Source of the DNA: Paenibacillus sophorae
GTDB lineage: Bacteria > Bacillota > Bacilli > Paenibacillales > Paenibacillaceae
Assembly (NCBI RefSeq): GCF_018966525.1
Contig: NZ_CP076607.1
Coordinates: 2,170,001-2,234,000 of the forward strand
Direction of reading: 5' to 3'
DNA length: 64,000 bases
The notes below the pieces were generated by a model that was given only the letters and a program-made list of their open reading frames with translations, searched no databases and was not told where the DNA came from. Positions 48,505-57,092 of the stretch are shown here, piece by piece (position 1 is the stretch's first letter; each line of letters begins with the position of its first letter). The translations under genes were made by a program, and so were the position numbers.

Positions 48505-49727
48505 AGCGGTTCGAAGACTTGTCGCCGTCATTGCGGTGCATCATGACTCCGGGACCGGTGGAGGTTGACCCGCGCGTGCTGCGGGCAATGTCTTTTCCAG
48601 TGCTGGGGCAGTTCGATCCCGAGTTTACGGATATTATGAATGAGACGATGGGTATGCTGCGCGAGCTGTTCGCTACAAGCAATCAGTGGGCCTATCCCGT
48701 TGACGGCACCTCCCGTTCGGGGATTGAGGCGGCCATGGTCAGCCTGATTTCTCCGGGAGACCGTGTGCTGATCCCGATTTACGGCCGTTTTGGGCATTTG
48801 CTGCATGAAATCGCCGAGCGCTGCGGCGCGGAAGTGCATACAATTGAGAAGACGTGGGGAACCGTCTTCGATCAGGAAGAGATTATTGCCGAGATGCGTA
48901 GGGTGAAGCCCGATGTGGTGGCAATGGTTCATGGCGAGACGTCGACTGGCCGCCTGCAGCCGCTTGAAGGGATCGGGCAGGCCTGCCGGGAAATGGATGC
49001 CCTGCTGATTGTCGATGCAGTGGCAACCATCGGCGGCGTGCCTGTCGAGACGGATGCCTGGCAGCTTGATGCCGTGATCGGCGGCACGCAGAAATGCCTG
49101 TCGGTTCCGTCGGGCATGGCTCCGGTCACGTACAATAAGCGCGCCGAAGACAAGATCATGTCGCGCAAGCGGGTGGAGCGCGGACTGCGCACCGGCGACG
49201 GCGGAGCAGATGATATCATTGCGGTACGCAGCAATTATTTCGATCTTGGGATGCTTCAGGACTACTGGAGTCCATTGCGGCTGAATCATCATACGGAAAT
49301 GACCTCCATGCTGTACGCGCTGCGTGAAGGCCTGCGGCTCGTATTGGAAGAGGGGCTTGAGGCGCGATTTGCCAGACACCGTCTGCATGAGCGTGCGCTT
49401 GTCGCCGGGCTCGAGGGGATGGGACTTCAGCTTTACGGCGACCCCGGCTGCAAAATGCCGATGGTAACCTGCATCACGATCCCGGACGGAGTCGACGGAG
49501 AATCAGTCCGCTCCATGCTGCTGGACAGCTTCGGCATCGAAATTGCCAGCTCCTTCGGACCGCTTAAAGGGAAAATCTGGCGGATTGGAACTATGGGCTT
49601 CAGCTGCCGCGGGAACAATGTGCTGCGGGTGCTGGGCGCGCTGGAGGCGGCGCTGCTCCGACACGGCTGCAAGCTGCCTGCCGGACTTGGCGTTCAGGCG
49701 GCGCTTGATATCTACGAGCGGGTATAG
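48501..49727 (+). CDS. pucG: (S)-ureidoglycine-glyoxylate aminotransferase
   Basis: A 408-residue PLP enzyme that transfers the amino group of ureidoglycine to glyoxylate, giving glycine and N-carbamoyl-2-oxoglycine (oxalurate). The opening CIMTPGPVEVDPRVLRAMS and the catalytic Lys near 198 in IGGTQKCLSVPSGMAPV are typical of PucG in the serine-pyruvate aminotransferase family. The ATG at 48501 is preferred over 48495 because GGAGAG then has 6-base spacing and the ATG forms an ATGA overlap with pucF. A terminator follows at 49791. Confidence 0.94.
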   Translation: MKRFEDLSPSLRCIMTPGPVEVDPRVLRAMSFPVLGQFDPEFTDIMNETMGMLRELFATSNQWAYPVDGTSRSGIEAAMVSLISPGDRVLIPIYGRFGHLLHEIAERCGAEVHTIEKTWGTVFDQEEIIAEMRRVKPDVVAMVHGETSTGRLQPLEGIGQACREMDALLIVDAVATIGGVPVETDAWQLDAVIGGTQKCLSVPSGMAPVTYNKRAEDKIMSRKRVERGLRTGDGGADDIIAVRSNYFDLGMLQDYWSPLRLNHHTEMTSMLYALREGLRLVLEEGLEARFARHRLHERALVAGLEGMGLQLYGDPGCKMPMVTCITIPDGVDGESVRSMLLDSFGIEIASSFGPLKGKIWRIGTMGFSCRGNNVLRVLGALEAALLRHGCKLPAGLGVQAALDIYERV

Positions 49728-49790
49728 GATAATTTTGAGAAGCGAAATACGCAAGACATTCGGAAGACATACCTGCCGGATGAAATCAGG

Positions 49791-49833
49791 AAAAACGGCT
49801 ACCGGCCCCGCGGGGAAGGCAGAGCCGTTTTTT
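49791..49833 (+). terminator. Intrinsic terminator of the pucHFG operon
   Basis: AAAAACGGCT and AGCCGTTTTTT pair around an inner CCGCGG-type loop. Confidence 0.85.
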
Positions 49834-49895
49834 CTTAAACTGCCGCTCGGCGGAGCTGCTGCGGTTAACTATTTTTGCGGAGGGAGCGGGTAAAT

Positions 49896-51725
49896 ATGGT
49901 CTTTGCAAGAAAACCTCTCGCCGACTGCGTTCCGGCGCTTGTAGCTACGGCGCGCGGCGACATGCCGGCAACGCTGGTCATTACCGGCGGTAAACTGGTT
50001 AACGTGTGTTCCGGCGAAATTTTGGAAGGCATGTCCGTCGGCATTCAGGAAGGACGCATCGCCTATGTAGGCAAGGACGTATCGCATATGATCGGCGAGA
50101 ATACCCAGATCATCGATGCGGCGGGAAAATATATCGCCCCCGGGCTGCTGGACGGACATTGTCATATCGAGAGCACGCAGCTGACCGTCACTGAATTTGC
50201 GCGCGCGGTTCTCCCGCTCGGAACGACCGGCGGCTTCTTCGACGCTCATGAAATCGCCAATGTGTTCGGTCTTAAGGGCATCAAGCTGATGCTGGACGAG
50301 ATGCGTACGACTCCGCTTGCGGCATACATGCAGGTCGCCTCCTGCGTCCCTTCGGCCGGTCCCGAATTCGAAACGACCGGAGCGGCAATCGGGCCGGAGG
50401 AAGTGGCGGAGGCTTTCACATGGGGAGACGATGTCATCGCGCTCGGTGAAGTGATGAACTTTCCCGGCGTCGTCTATGGCGACGATAAAATGATCGGAGA
50501 GATTCAGGCGACCCTTCGCGCCGGCGGTCAGGTCGACGGGCATTTCACCTGGCCCGCGAGCGACTGGAGGCTGCCTGTATACGCGGCGGCTGGTGTAACC
50601 GGCGATCATGAGTGCGTGACCGCCGAGGATGTAATTGAGCGCGTGCGGCTGGGCATGTACGCCAAGATGCGCCGCGGCTCCGCCTGGCATGATGTTGCCA
50701 AGACGATTACGGCGCATACCGAGCATGGCCTCGACCCGAGGCGGATGATGCTCGTCACCGACGACCGCAGCTCGGAATCGCTGCGGGACGAAGGCCATAT
50801 GGACTTCGTGGTCCGGCATGCCATTGCCCAGGGGGTGAAGCCGGTGACCGCCTTCCAGATGGCGACGATCAACACTGCTGAACGCTTCGGTGTTGCCCGC
50901 GATATCGGCTCCGTTACTCCGGGCAATCTCGCCGATATCATTCTGCTGGACGGCAATCTCGCTGACGTCAACGTCGTGATGACAATAGCCGCCGGGACCG
51001 TAGTCGCCGAGAATGGAGCCATGACAGTATCCCTGCCTTCATTTGCCTATCCTCAGGAAGTGCTGTCTTCCGTTCATCTGCCGAAGCGCCCGACAGCCGG
51101 AGATTTTGTTATCAAGGCGCCGGTGGAGTCCGGTAATGTGAGCACCCGGGTTATCAAGGTGCTGGAAAACCATGTGGAGACAATGGAACGTATTCTATCC
51201 TTGCCTGTATTGGAAGGGAACCTTCAGGTAGGGGGCGGCCTATGCAAAATCGCCGTTCTGGAGCGCCACAAAGGAACGGGAAATATGGCGGTCGGAGTGG
51301 TGGAGGGAGTCGGCTTCCATGAACCCGCGGCCATTGCCATGACCGTGGCGCATGACAGCCATAATGTGCTTGTGATCGGCAGCGACGACGAACTTATGGC
51401 TAAGGCTGTAAATGCCGTTGCCGACGTGCAGGGTGGAGTTGCGGTCATCACGGGGTCAGGTACGACCTTGTTCCCGCTCGCTATTGCCGGACTGATGTCC
51501 GCCGAGCCATTTGAAGTCGCCGCCGCCCAGTCGGCCGCAATCAGCAAGGCGCTTTACGATGCGGGCTGTACCCTCAACTATGCCTTTATGACGCTATCTC
51601 TGCTCGCACTCGCGGTTATTCCGACCCTTCGCCTTTCCGACAAAGGTCTGGTGCGGATTACGCCGGAGGACGGTATCCAACTGGTGCCGTTGTTCTGCGA
51701 GGAGAGTGTCAAAGCTTCTGTATAA
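49896..51725 (+). CDS. adeC: Adenine deaminase
   Basis: A 609-residue amidohydrolase converting adenine to hypoxanthine. The N-terminal domain has PGLLDGHCHIEST metal ligands near residue 90, followed by the VTDDRSSESL loop near 290 and a long C-terminal domain characteristic of AdeC (GGLCKIAVLERHKGTGNMAVG, HDSHNVLVIGSDD). The ATG at 49896 is used; GGAGGGAG lies 10 to 11 bases upstream, and a TTG at 49875 is unlikely. It lies after the pucHFG terminator but in the same direction, and feeds adenine into purine degradation. Confidence 0.95.
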   Translation: MVFARKPLADCVPALVATARGDMPATLVITGGKLVNVCSGEILEGMSVGIQEGRIAYVGKDVSHMIGENTQIIDAAGKYIAPGLLDGHCHIESTQLTVTEFARAVLPLGTTGGFFDAHEIANVFGLKGIKLMLDEMRTTPLAAYMQVASCVPSAGPEFETTGAAIGPEEVAEAFTWGDDVIALGEVMNFPGVVYGDDKMIGEIQATLRAGGQVDGHFTWPASDWRLPVYAAAGVTGDHECVTAEDVIERVRLGMYAKMRRGSAWHDVAKTITAHTEHGLDPRRMMLVTDDRSSESLRDEGHMDFVVRHAIAQGVKPVTAFQMATINTAERFGVARDIGSVTPGNLADIILLDGNLADVNVVMTIAAGTVVAENGAMTVSLPSFAYPQEVLSSVHLPKRPTAGDFVIKAPVESGNVSTRVIKVLENHVETMERILSLPVLEGNLQVGGGLCKIAVLERHKGTGNMAVGVVEGVGFHEPAAIAMTVAHDSHNVLVIGSDDELMAKAVNAVADVQGGVAVITGSGTTLFPLAIAGLMSAEPFEVAAAQSAAISKALYDAGCTLNYAFMTLSLLALAVIPTLRLSDKGLVRITPEDGIQLVPLFCEESVKASV

Positions 51726-52265
51726 AATCTGCTGACAGGATTGCTATATCCCTACTGCTCCCAATTGTACCGGAAGCTGTTCCGCATATTGTCCTTAGGG
51801 CGGGTGCGGCCCTTCAGAATGGAGGATATCCTCGCAGCAGTTGCCTGACGGGTAATCGACCTTGTCCGGATGTTCGTGGGCAGAGTGACCCTGGCCATTT
51901 GTTGCCCGGATCATTATCTTCATCAACAAGAATCCGCTGTGCCATTTCGGACAGCGGATTTTTGTCGGCTAAAGGTGATAGATATGGCAATAGATAAATG
52001 GAATATTATTGATTTATTAATAAATAATTACATATATATTTTGGAAATTTGAATTTTAAATGAAATTTAAGCGTTTAGGGGCTAAAAACATTAACCAAAT
52101 TGAATAGTGATGAAACATTTTTTCAGAAAAGATGCTAATATAATATTAATAAAGGGCAATCCATAGACGATATAACAATAAATGAATAATTACTGATGTG
52201 ATAGATCTACTGTTCTAAGCTTAACGCAAAGCCCAAATTAATTTTTTAGGATGGGGGAACAAGAG
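51726..52265. other. Intergenic region between adeC and the IDEAL-domain gene
   Basis: 540 bases without a supported gene. The first 200 are GC-rich with no conserved frame, a terminator lies at 51930-51963, and the rest (51985-52250) is strongly AT-rich with several TATAAT-like elements, for example at 52137-52145, but no clear -35 partner. Confidence 0.5.
51930..51963 (+). terminator. Intrinsic terminator downstream of adeC
   Basis: AATCCGCTGT and ACAGCGGATT form a perfect 10-bp stem followed by TTT. Confidence 0.85.
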
Positions 52266-52718
52266 ATGATTAGATTGGAAACGAATGAGATCGTGAGTAT
52301 CGCCAAGAAGCAAATCGCCAGTATCTTTAAGATGGAGCCGCTTGAACTGAGATTTGTCAATGATTTTCAAGGTGAGAAGAGTCTCTTAAATGATGACAAG
52401 CTGCATCTGACCAACCGTCACTATTGGGCAAAAGTAATGGACTGTGTTTTTGAAGATCAGGTTAGGCCGGTTCTGATGTGTGAAGTGCTGTATTTTCTCC
52501 GCAATGAGTACCTGGAAAGCGACATCGACCTGGAGTTTTCGTTTGACTTTTCCGCAGGATCTATAGTCGAAGCCACTGCCATAGCTGAGGTTAACTTTAA
52601 CGATAAGCCGGACCTCGGAAAGAACGAAATCGCCGAGCTGATCGATTTTGCGCTGGCGCTGCAGGACAAACAATGGTTCGAAGAGCTTACCGAGAAGTAT
52701 AAAGAGCTGAGCGCCTAA
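52266..52718 (+). CDS. IDEAL-domain protein of unknown function
   Basis: A 150-residue acidic soluble protein. The C-terminal 35 residues (EIAELIDFALALQDKQWFEEL) match the short IDEAL domain found in small Bacillales proteins; the N-terminal 110 residues were not recognised. The ATG at 52266 is preferred to 52251 because GGGGGA then lies 7 bases upstream, whereas the upstream ATG overlaps that site. It is monocistronic with a strong terminator. Confidence 0.7.
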   Translation: MIRLETNEIVSIAKKQIASIFKMEPLELRFVNDFQGEKSLLNDDKLHLTNRHYWAKVMDCVFEDQVRPVLMCEVLYFLRNEYLESDIDLEFSFDFSAGSIVEATAIAEVNFNDKPDLGKNEIAELIDFALALQDKQWFEELTEKYKELSA

Positions 52719-52765
52719 GCGCCGTGCGCCGTATAGACACTAGCCGGTTATTACCGTCTGAAGCG

Positions 52766-52821
52766 GACCGCCTCTATCAATAAACAATCACCGATTGTGG
52801 ATTGATAGAGGCGGTCTTTTT
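52766..52821 (+). terminator. Strong intrinsic terminator
   Basis: GACCGCCTCTATCAAT and ATTGATAGAGGCGGTC pair perfectly over 16 bp, followed by TTTTT. Confidence 0.92.
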
Positions 52822-52944
52822 GCGTATCTCCTGGCGGGAATTGAGGAAGCTGGCGGCGAAGCGGAAGCTATGAAAACGCTCCTAAATAGAAGGATTTGAG
52901 ATAAAGTTCCATTATCAAGGAATTCGTGATTTTTATTATATAGG

Positions 52945-52960
52945 GTGTGATTTTACACAC
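52945..52960. promoter_or_regulatory. Palindrome GTGTG-N6-CACAC upstream of the flavoprotein gene
   Basis: GTGTGATTTTACACAC is a 5-bp-arm inverted repeat of FNR/CRP-like form (TGTGA followed by an ACACA half). It is about 280 bases upstream of the gene. Confidence 0.35.
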
Positions 52961-53024
52961 AGATTACGTTTTCAGCGATTTGCTATGATCAAGCCAGAAA
53001 TATCCGGAAGGGCTTCATTTAATT

Positions 53025-53042
53025 TTGTGAAAATTTTCACTA
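53025..53042. promoter_or_regulatory. Rex-like operator upstream of the flavoprotein gene
   Basis: TTGTGAAAATTTTCACTA matches the Rex consensus TTGTGAANNNNTTCACAA at 13 of 14 fixed positions. A second palindrome, TGAAAGCTTTCA at 53050-53061, lies 22 bases away centre to centre, two helical turns. Confidence 0.5.
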
Positions 53043-53239
53043 TTTTATTTGAAAGCTTTCATCTCTTTTCCAGGACTCCAAGAAAAGGCCTGTTTAATAG
53101 GGATGGTCAGGTCGAGCGCGAAAGGAGGAATGGCCTCTTTGAAAGGCATCATTTCTTTCATAAAGAAAGAAAGCGCTTTTATAAATCGAAATTAAAAAAA
53201 GCTGCATAAAACTGGGGATTTGGTAAAGGAGAATTCGGA

Positions 53240-55681
53240 TTGAAAAAACTCATTTCTTTGACTGTAAGCGCTGTAATGCTGTTATCGCCATTTGCCTTCA
53301 CTATCAATGCACCGGCACTAAATTTACAGATCGACGCTGTCTCGGCGGCATCCGAGGAGCAGCCGCCCGCAACGCCTAAACCGGCGCCACCGAAACCTGC
53401 CGCAACGCCGAAGGCCACTGCCAAACCGAAGGCTACCGCTAAGCCGAAGGCCACCGCCAAACCGAAAGCCACGGCCAAACCGAAAGCCACCGCCAAACCG
53501 AAGGCGGCGCCTAAAGCCACAGCCAAACTAAAAGCCACAGCCAAACCGAAAGCCACGGCCAAACCGAAGGCTACCGCCAAACCGAAGGCGGCGCCTAAAG
53601 CCACAGCCAAACCAAAGGCAACTACCAAACCGAGCGCGAAAGCCACGGCGAAGCCGGCTGCAACCGCCAAGCCGGCTGCAACCGCTAAACCGGCTGCAAC
53701 TGCTAAGCCTGCCGCAACTGCCAAACCTGCGGCAGCGCCTAAGGCGACTGCCAAGGCTACGGCTGGGCCGAAAGCAACCGCCAAACCGGCCAACGTCAGT
53801 GCAAATGTGTATCTGGACGGGGTTTACGTCGCGTATGGAAACGCTAACACCAAAGGTACCGAGGGTGCAAAGGTTACGATCAAGAATGGCAAGGTTGCCG
53901 ATATCGAACTGCTTAGAACGAGCCCAAAGATTATTGACAGAGACGCCCGCAACAATTACAGCGGCGTGTGGGTTGCGTATGAACTGATGAAGGAAAGGCT
54001 GCTGAATAAGACAAGACAAGGCGCCGCCAACGTCGATGCCGTCTCCGGAGCTTCGCGTACGAGCAACGGATGGAAGCTGTCGGTCGACAGAGCGTTCGAA
54101 AGATCGCTGAAAGTGAAACCCAAGGATACCGTTTACTTTGCCGGCGAGCATATGGGTGTTGATCCGGAAGGCAAATACGCCGTATTCGCCACTTACGATG
54201 CCACTAAGCTTACGGGCGTCAAAGTATACCCGCTTAGCGGCACAGGCGATATCATTGAAGAAAAGGCGTTCACCCCGGCACAGGCCGCTGCCGTAGCTGT
54301 GATTACGCCTGCCCTGCTGGCGAAAGGAGCGGCCGCACAGCCAACCGCCGGTCTTGAAGCGGACTTCAAGGCAGCGGTCAATGCGTTCTGGGATGCCGAG
54401 GAGAACGCTCTCATCAATAATACATCCAAATATGTCGACGGCTTCTATTCCTCCTACGGCACAGCGAGAAGCGTAGGCACGGAAAGAGCCGATATCATCA
54501 TCCGCAATGGCAAGCTGGTCGATGTGAAGCTGTACCGGCTGGGAAGCAACCTGCTTGACAGAGGAACGACGGCTTATGCCAAAGTAGTGGAAGCGAATGC
54601 TCCGATGACCGCTAAGCTGCTGGCTAACGGATCGTACATCGCGAACTACGACGAGAAGGTTGACGGCATTTCCGGCGCAACTGAGAGCAGCCACGGCTGG
54701 AACCAGGCTGTGGAAAGAGCATTCGAAAAGGCGCTGGAGGTTCCGACTAAGGGCCAATATTTTGACGGTAAATTCGCCGGGGTCGATAATCAGTCGAAGC
54801 TGATGCTGCTCGTTGATATCGCTTCGGATAAGGTAACGGGCATCACCGTTAGCCTGTTCGGTGACGACAAGAAGCTGATCGCCGCCGATAAACTGACCGC
54901 CGAGCAGAAGGATCTGGTTGCGCAGCTGACTGCCGGCCTGCTGGACAAAGGCGTACAAGCGGCCGATATCGCGGGTCACGAAGATCATTCCTCCGCAGCC
55001 CGGGCGGCGTTGGCCGATGCTCTGGCGAATGCGTCCAAGCAGCAGGGGGCTTATAAAGACGGCACCTTTATCGCTTACGGCAACGCTTACGATAAAGGAA
55101 CGAATCAGGCGAAAGTAACGCTGCGCAACGGCAAAATCGTGGATGTGGCTCTGTACCGCCTGGGCATGAACATGGTTGACCGCGGCGAAGCCGCCTATGC
55201 GGAAGTGATTAAGGCCCTTCCTCAGCTTACCTCCAAATTTTTGGCGGCAGGCACGAGAGAAGGCGTTCAGGAAATGGATGCCGTTTCCGGCGCGACAAGC
55301 AGCAGCAATGCGCTGAAGGCTGCCGTTGACCGAGCCTATGGCAAAGCGGAAGTTGCGGAAGCCTACAAGGCTGCCTATTTCAACGGCACCTTTATCGGCG
55401 TGAGCGCTGATAAATCCGTGAATGTAATGGTAACCGTCAAGTATAACGTTCCAGTGAAAATGCTTGTTTACTATCTGGACGAAAAAGGCAATGTAAGACC
55501 ATACGATAAGCTGTCGAATGACGAGAAGGCTGTGAAAAGCGAAATCGAGCTGCCTTCGTATGACAGCCTGCACAAATACGGGTATAGACCTGCGGCATTC
55601 GGCGCGAATGATGCCCAGAAGGCTATATCCGCCAAAGCGGTGGAAGCTATCAAGGCCGCGCTCGAGAGCGCGGGCAAATAA
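53240..55681 (+). CDS. Secreted multi-FMN-binding-domain protein with Lys/Pro/Ala-rich repeat region
   Basis: An 813-residue exported protein. A signal peptide (residues about 1-36, ending near VSAA) is followed by a low-complexity region to about residue 185 built from ATAKPK and ATAKPA hexapeptides, probably a wall-spanning rod. Three tandem units of about 205 residues follow, each an FMN_bind-like domain (VxDGxYxAYGxA...GTExAxVxIxNGKxxDVxL) plus a companion segment. The putative flavin-attachment motifs are SGAS272, SGAT481 and SGAT686. ApbE normally attaches FMN to such Thr residues; no apbE lies in the window. The start is TTG at 53240 with AAAGGAG upstream. A role in extracytoplasmic electron transfer is inference. 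Confidence 0.88.
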   Translation: MKKLISLTVSAVMLLSPFAFTINAPALNLQIDAVSAASEEQPPATPKPAPPKPAATPKATAKPKATAKPKATAKPKATAKPKATAKPKAAPKATAKLKATAKPKATAKPKATAKPKAAPKATAKPKATTKPSAKATAKPAATAKPAATAKPAATAKPAATAKPAAAPKATAKATAGPKATAKPANVSANVYLDGVYVAYGNANTKGTEGAKVTIKNGKVADIELLRTSPKIIDRDARNNYSGVWVAYELMKERLLNKTRQGAANVDAVSGASRTSNGWKLSVDRAFERSLKVKPKDTVYFAGEHMGVDPEGKYAVFATYDATKLTGVKVYPLSGTGDIIEEKAFTPAQAAAVAVITPALLAKGAAAQPTAGLEADFKAAVNAFWDAEENALINNTSKYVDGFYSSYGTARSVGTERADIIIRNGKLVDVKLYRLGSNLLDRGTTAYAKVVEANAPMTAKLLANGSYIANYDEKVDGISGATESSHGWNQAVERAFEKALEVPTKGQYFDGKFAGVDNQSKLMLLVDIASDKVTGITVSLFGDDKKLIAADKLTAEQKDLVAQLTAGLLDKGVQAADIAGHEDHSSAARAALADALANASKQQGAYKDGTFIAYGNAYDKGTNQAKVTLRNGKIVDVALYRLGMNMVDRGEAAYAEVIKALPQLTSKFLAAGTREGVQEMDAVSGATSSSNALKAAVDRAYGKAEVAEAYKAAYFNGTFIGVSADKSVNVMVTVKYNVPVKMLVYYLDEKGNVRPYDKLSNDEKAVKSEIELPSYDSLHKYGYRPAAFGANDAQKAISAKAVEAIKAALESAGK
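53395..53795 (+). repeat. In-frame 18-bp tandem repeat tract (KP/A-rich coding repeat)
   Basis: Imperfect 18-base units encoding Ala-Thr-Ala-Lys-Pro-Lys, then Ala-Thr-Ala-Lys-Pro-Ala, recur about 20 times, with larger duplications containing KAAPKATAK. All units keep the frame, so copy-number change would lengthen or shorten the rod without disrupting the protein. Confidence 0.9.
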
Positions 55682-55696
55682 AGAGCACACCCTCAT

Positions 55697-55746
55697 AAGA
55701 GCTGTTCTCAGGACCATGCAATAAGGCCGGGAACGGCTCTTTTTTG
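55697..55746 (+). terminator. Intrinsic terminator of the flavoprotein gene
   Basis: AGAGCTGTTC and GGGAACGGCTCT pair with one G-T and a long loop, followed by TTTTTT. Confidence 0.8.
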
Positions 55747-55759
55747 AAGATTAAAGAAT

Positions 55760-55876
55760 CTATAAGTTTTCAGCAGAGCTGAACGATTCTTTAATCGCAA
55801 GAAAAACAATCGCTAATGAGGGATTAGACAGCTTCTTCGAAAAGACTTCGATAGGAGTTTTTCTTATAGAGATCAT
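55760..55876 (-). CDS. Possible 38-residue small protein
   Basis: A short ORF from ATG 55876 with GGGAGG 7 bases upstream to TAG at 55760. The product begins MISIRKTPIEVFSKKL and contains a short hydrophobic stretch (LAIVFLAI). Only the ribosome site and spacing support it. It lies divergently upstream of the yhaM gene. No family was recognised. Confidence 0.3.
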   Translation of the reverse strand: MISIRKTPIEVFSKKLSNPSLAIVFLAIKESFSSAENL

Positions 55877-56032
55877 ACCGGAACCTCCCGTAGACCAGAT
55901 AAAGCTTCGGACGAAGATCTTTTGATGGCGCGGCGGCATATAGTTTTTATTCCACAGTTTGAAGGGATTGAAGCGCCCAGTGTCAAATTTATTGTGGGAA
56001 GAAGAAGGTTTAACCTTAGTAGGAGGCTCATC

Positions 56033-56989
56033 ATGAAGCAAATCAATCAACTGGCACCGCAGGATGAATTCGTCGGCTTTTATCTGATAAGGGAATTGAC
56101 GGTCAAACAAACGAACGGTAATCCGCCGAAGGATTATTTCGATATCGTACTCAGTGATTCCAGCGGCCAGCTGTCCGCGAAGCAATGGGATGTGTCGACT
56201 GCGGACAAAGAGACTTTTTTTCCGATGGGTCTTGTCAAAGTTCAAGGTCTCGCCCATTTATACCGGGAGAAGCTGCAAATCAAGATTAGCAAAATGCGTT
56301 TGGCTACGGAGAAGGATGGTGTGGCTTTGACGGACTTTATCCGCTCCGCGCCCATCCGTCCGGTCGATTTAATCTATACGATTAGGCAGGCCATGGGCTC
56401 CATAAGCGACCCGGAGATCCGGACAATTGTCGCGTATTGTGTGGGCAAGGTGGAGGAGAAGCTGATGCATTATCCGGCGGCCAAGACCCATCATCACGCT
56501 TACTTTGCCGGGCTTGCCTATCATATGGCGCGAATGCTTGAGATTGGCGATTTTTTGTGCAAACAGCGGCCATTTCTGAATCCCGATCTGCTGAAAGCGG
56601 GCATTATCCTGCACGATATCGCCAAGCCGGAGGAGATGATCGCCGAGCTTGGCATTGTATCGGATTACAGTGTCCAGGGCAAGCTGCTCGGGCATATAGC
56701 AATGGCTTCGAGTTGGATTACGGAAGCGGCGATCCGCTCGAATATCGATCTTGAGTCTCCGAAGGTTATCGGGCTTCAGCATCTGGTACTGTCGCATCAC
56801 AACCTTGGGGAATGGGGAAGCCCGGTGCAGCCCCAGACGGCTGAAGCGGTGGCCCTCCACCATATCGATGCCATGGACGCCAAGCTTCAAATGGTTGAGG
56901 ATGCACTGGATACGACGCCAGAGAGTGAAGAGTGGACGCCGTTTATCCGCGGATTGGAGAATAAAGCGGTATATCGGATGAAGCTGTAA
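56033..56989 (+). CDS. yhaM: 3'-5' exoribonuclease YhaM
   Basis: A 318-residue ribonuclease. An N-terminal OB-fold nucleic-acid-binding domain (residues about 1-110; YLIRELTVKQTNGNPPKDYF) is followed by an HD domain with THHHAYFAGLAYHMARM and the metal motif GIILHDIAKPEE, and then VLSHHNLGEWGSP. This order is diagnostic of YhaM/CBF1. The ATG at 56033 has TAGGAGGCTC 5 bases upstream; the open frame extends upstream to 55922 without homology. A terminator shared with the convergent exonuclease gene follows. Confidence 0.94.
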   Translation: MKQINQLAPQDEFVGFYLIRELTVKQTNGNPPKDYFDIVLSDSSGQLSAKQWDVSTADKETFFPMGLVKVQGLAHLYREKLQIKISKMRLATEKDGVALTDFIRSAPIRPVDLIYTIRQAMGSISDPEIRTIVAYCVGKVEEKLMHYPAAKTHHHAYFAGLAYHMARMLEIGDFLCKQRPFLNPDLLKAGIILHDIAKPEEMIAELGIVSDYSVQGKLLGHIAMASSWITEAAIRSNIDLESPKVIGLQHLVLSHHNLGEWGSPVQPQTAEAVALHHIDAMDAKLQMVEDALDTTPESEEWTPFIRGLENKAVYRMKL

Positions 56990-57048
56990 ATCCAGTCGTG
57001 AAAAAAAGCCGGGTAAAAGCCTGTTATCTGCGAAGACCGGCCATAGAT

Positions 57049-57092
57049 GGGGGAGGCATATCCATAATGGGAATATGCCTCCCCTTCTTTAT
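57049..57092. terminator. Bidirectional terminator between yhaM and the exonuclease gene
   Basis: GGGGAGGCATAT and ATATGCCTCCCC pair perfectly, followed by TTCTTTATT on the plus strand. Confidence 0.85.

Larger units (their letters stand above)
52822..53239. other. Upstream region of the flavoprotein gene
   Basis: About 420 bases without a convincing gene. It holds three palindromes (52945, 53025, 53050), a purine-rich AAAGGAGGAATGG at 53119-53131 that does not lead into a supported ORF, and TATGAT at 52984-52989. Confidence 0.5.

Noticed and set aside
52985..53209. 74-codon ORF upstream of the flavin protein gene
   Set aside because: It has no ribosome site, a composition-driven basic sequence, and overlaps the palindromic operator-like region.
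53395..53795. Regular repeats that could suggest a CRISPR array
   Set aside because: The repeats are contiguous 18-base coding units in one reading frame, without unique spacers.
53528..55717. 729-codon antisense frame opposite the flavin protein gene
   Set aside because: It is a shadow: the plus frame has a signal peptide, tandem domains and a ribosome site, while the antisense product has no recognisable domain and follows the codon bias of the opposite strand.
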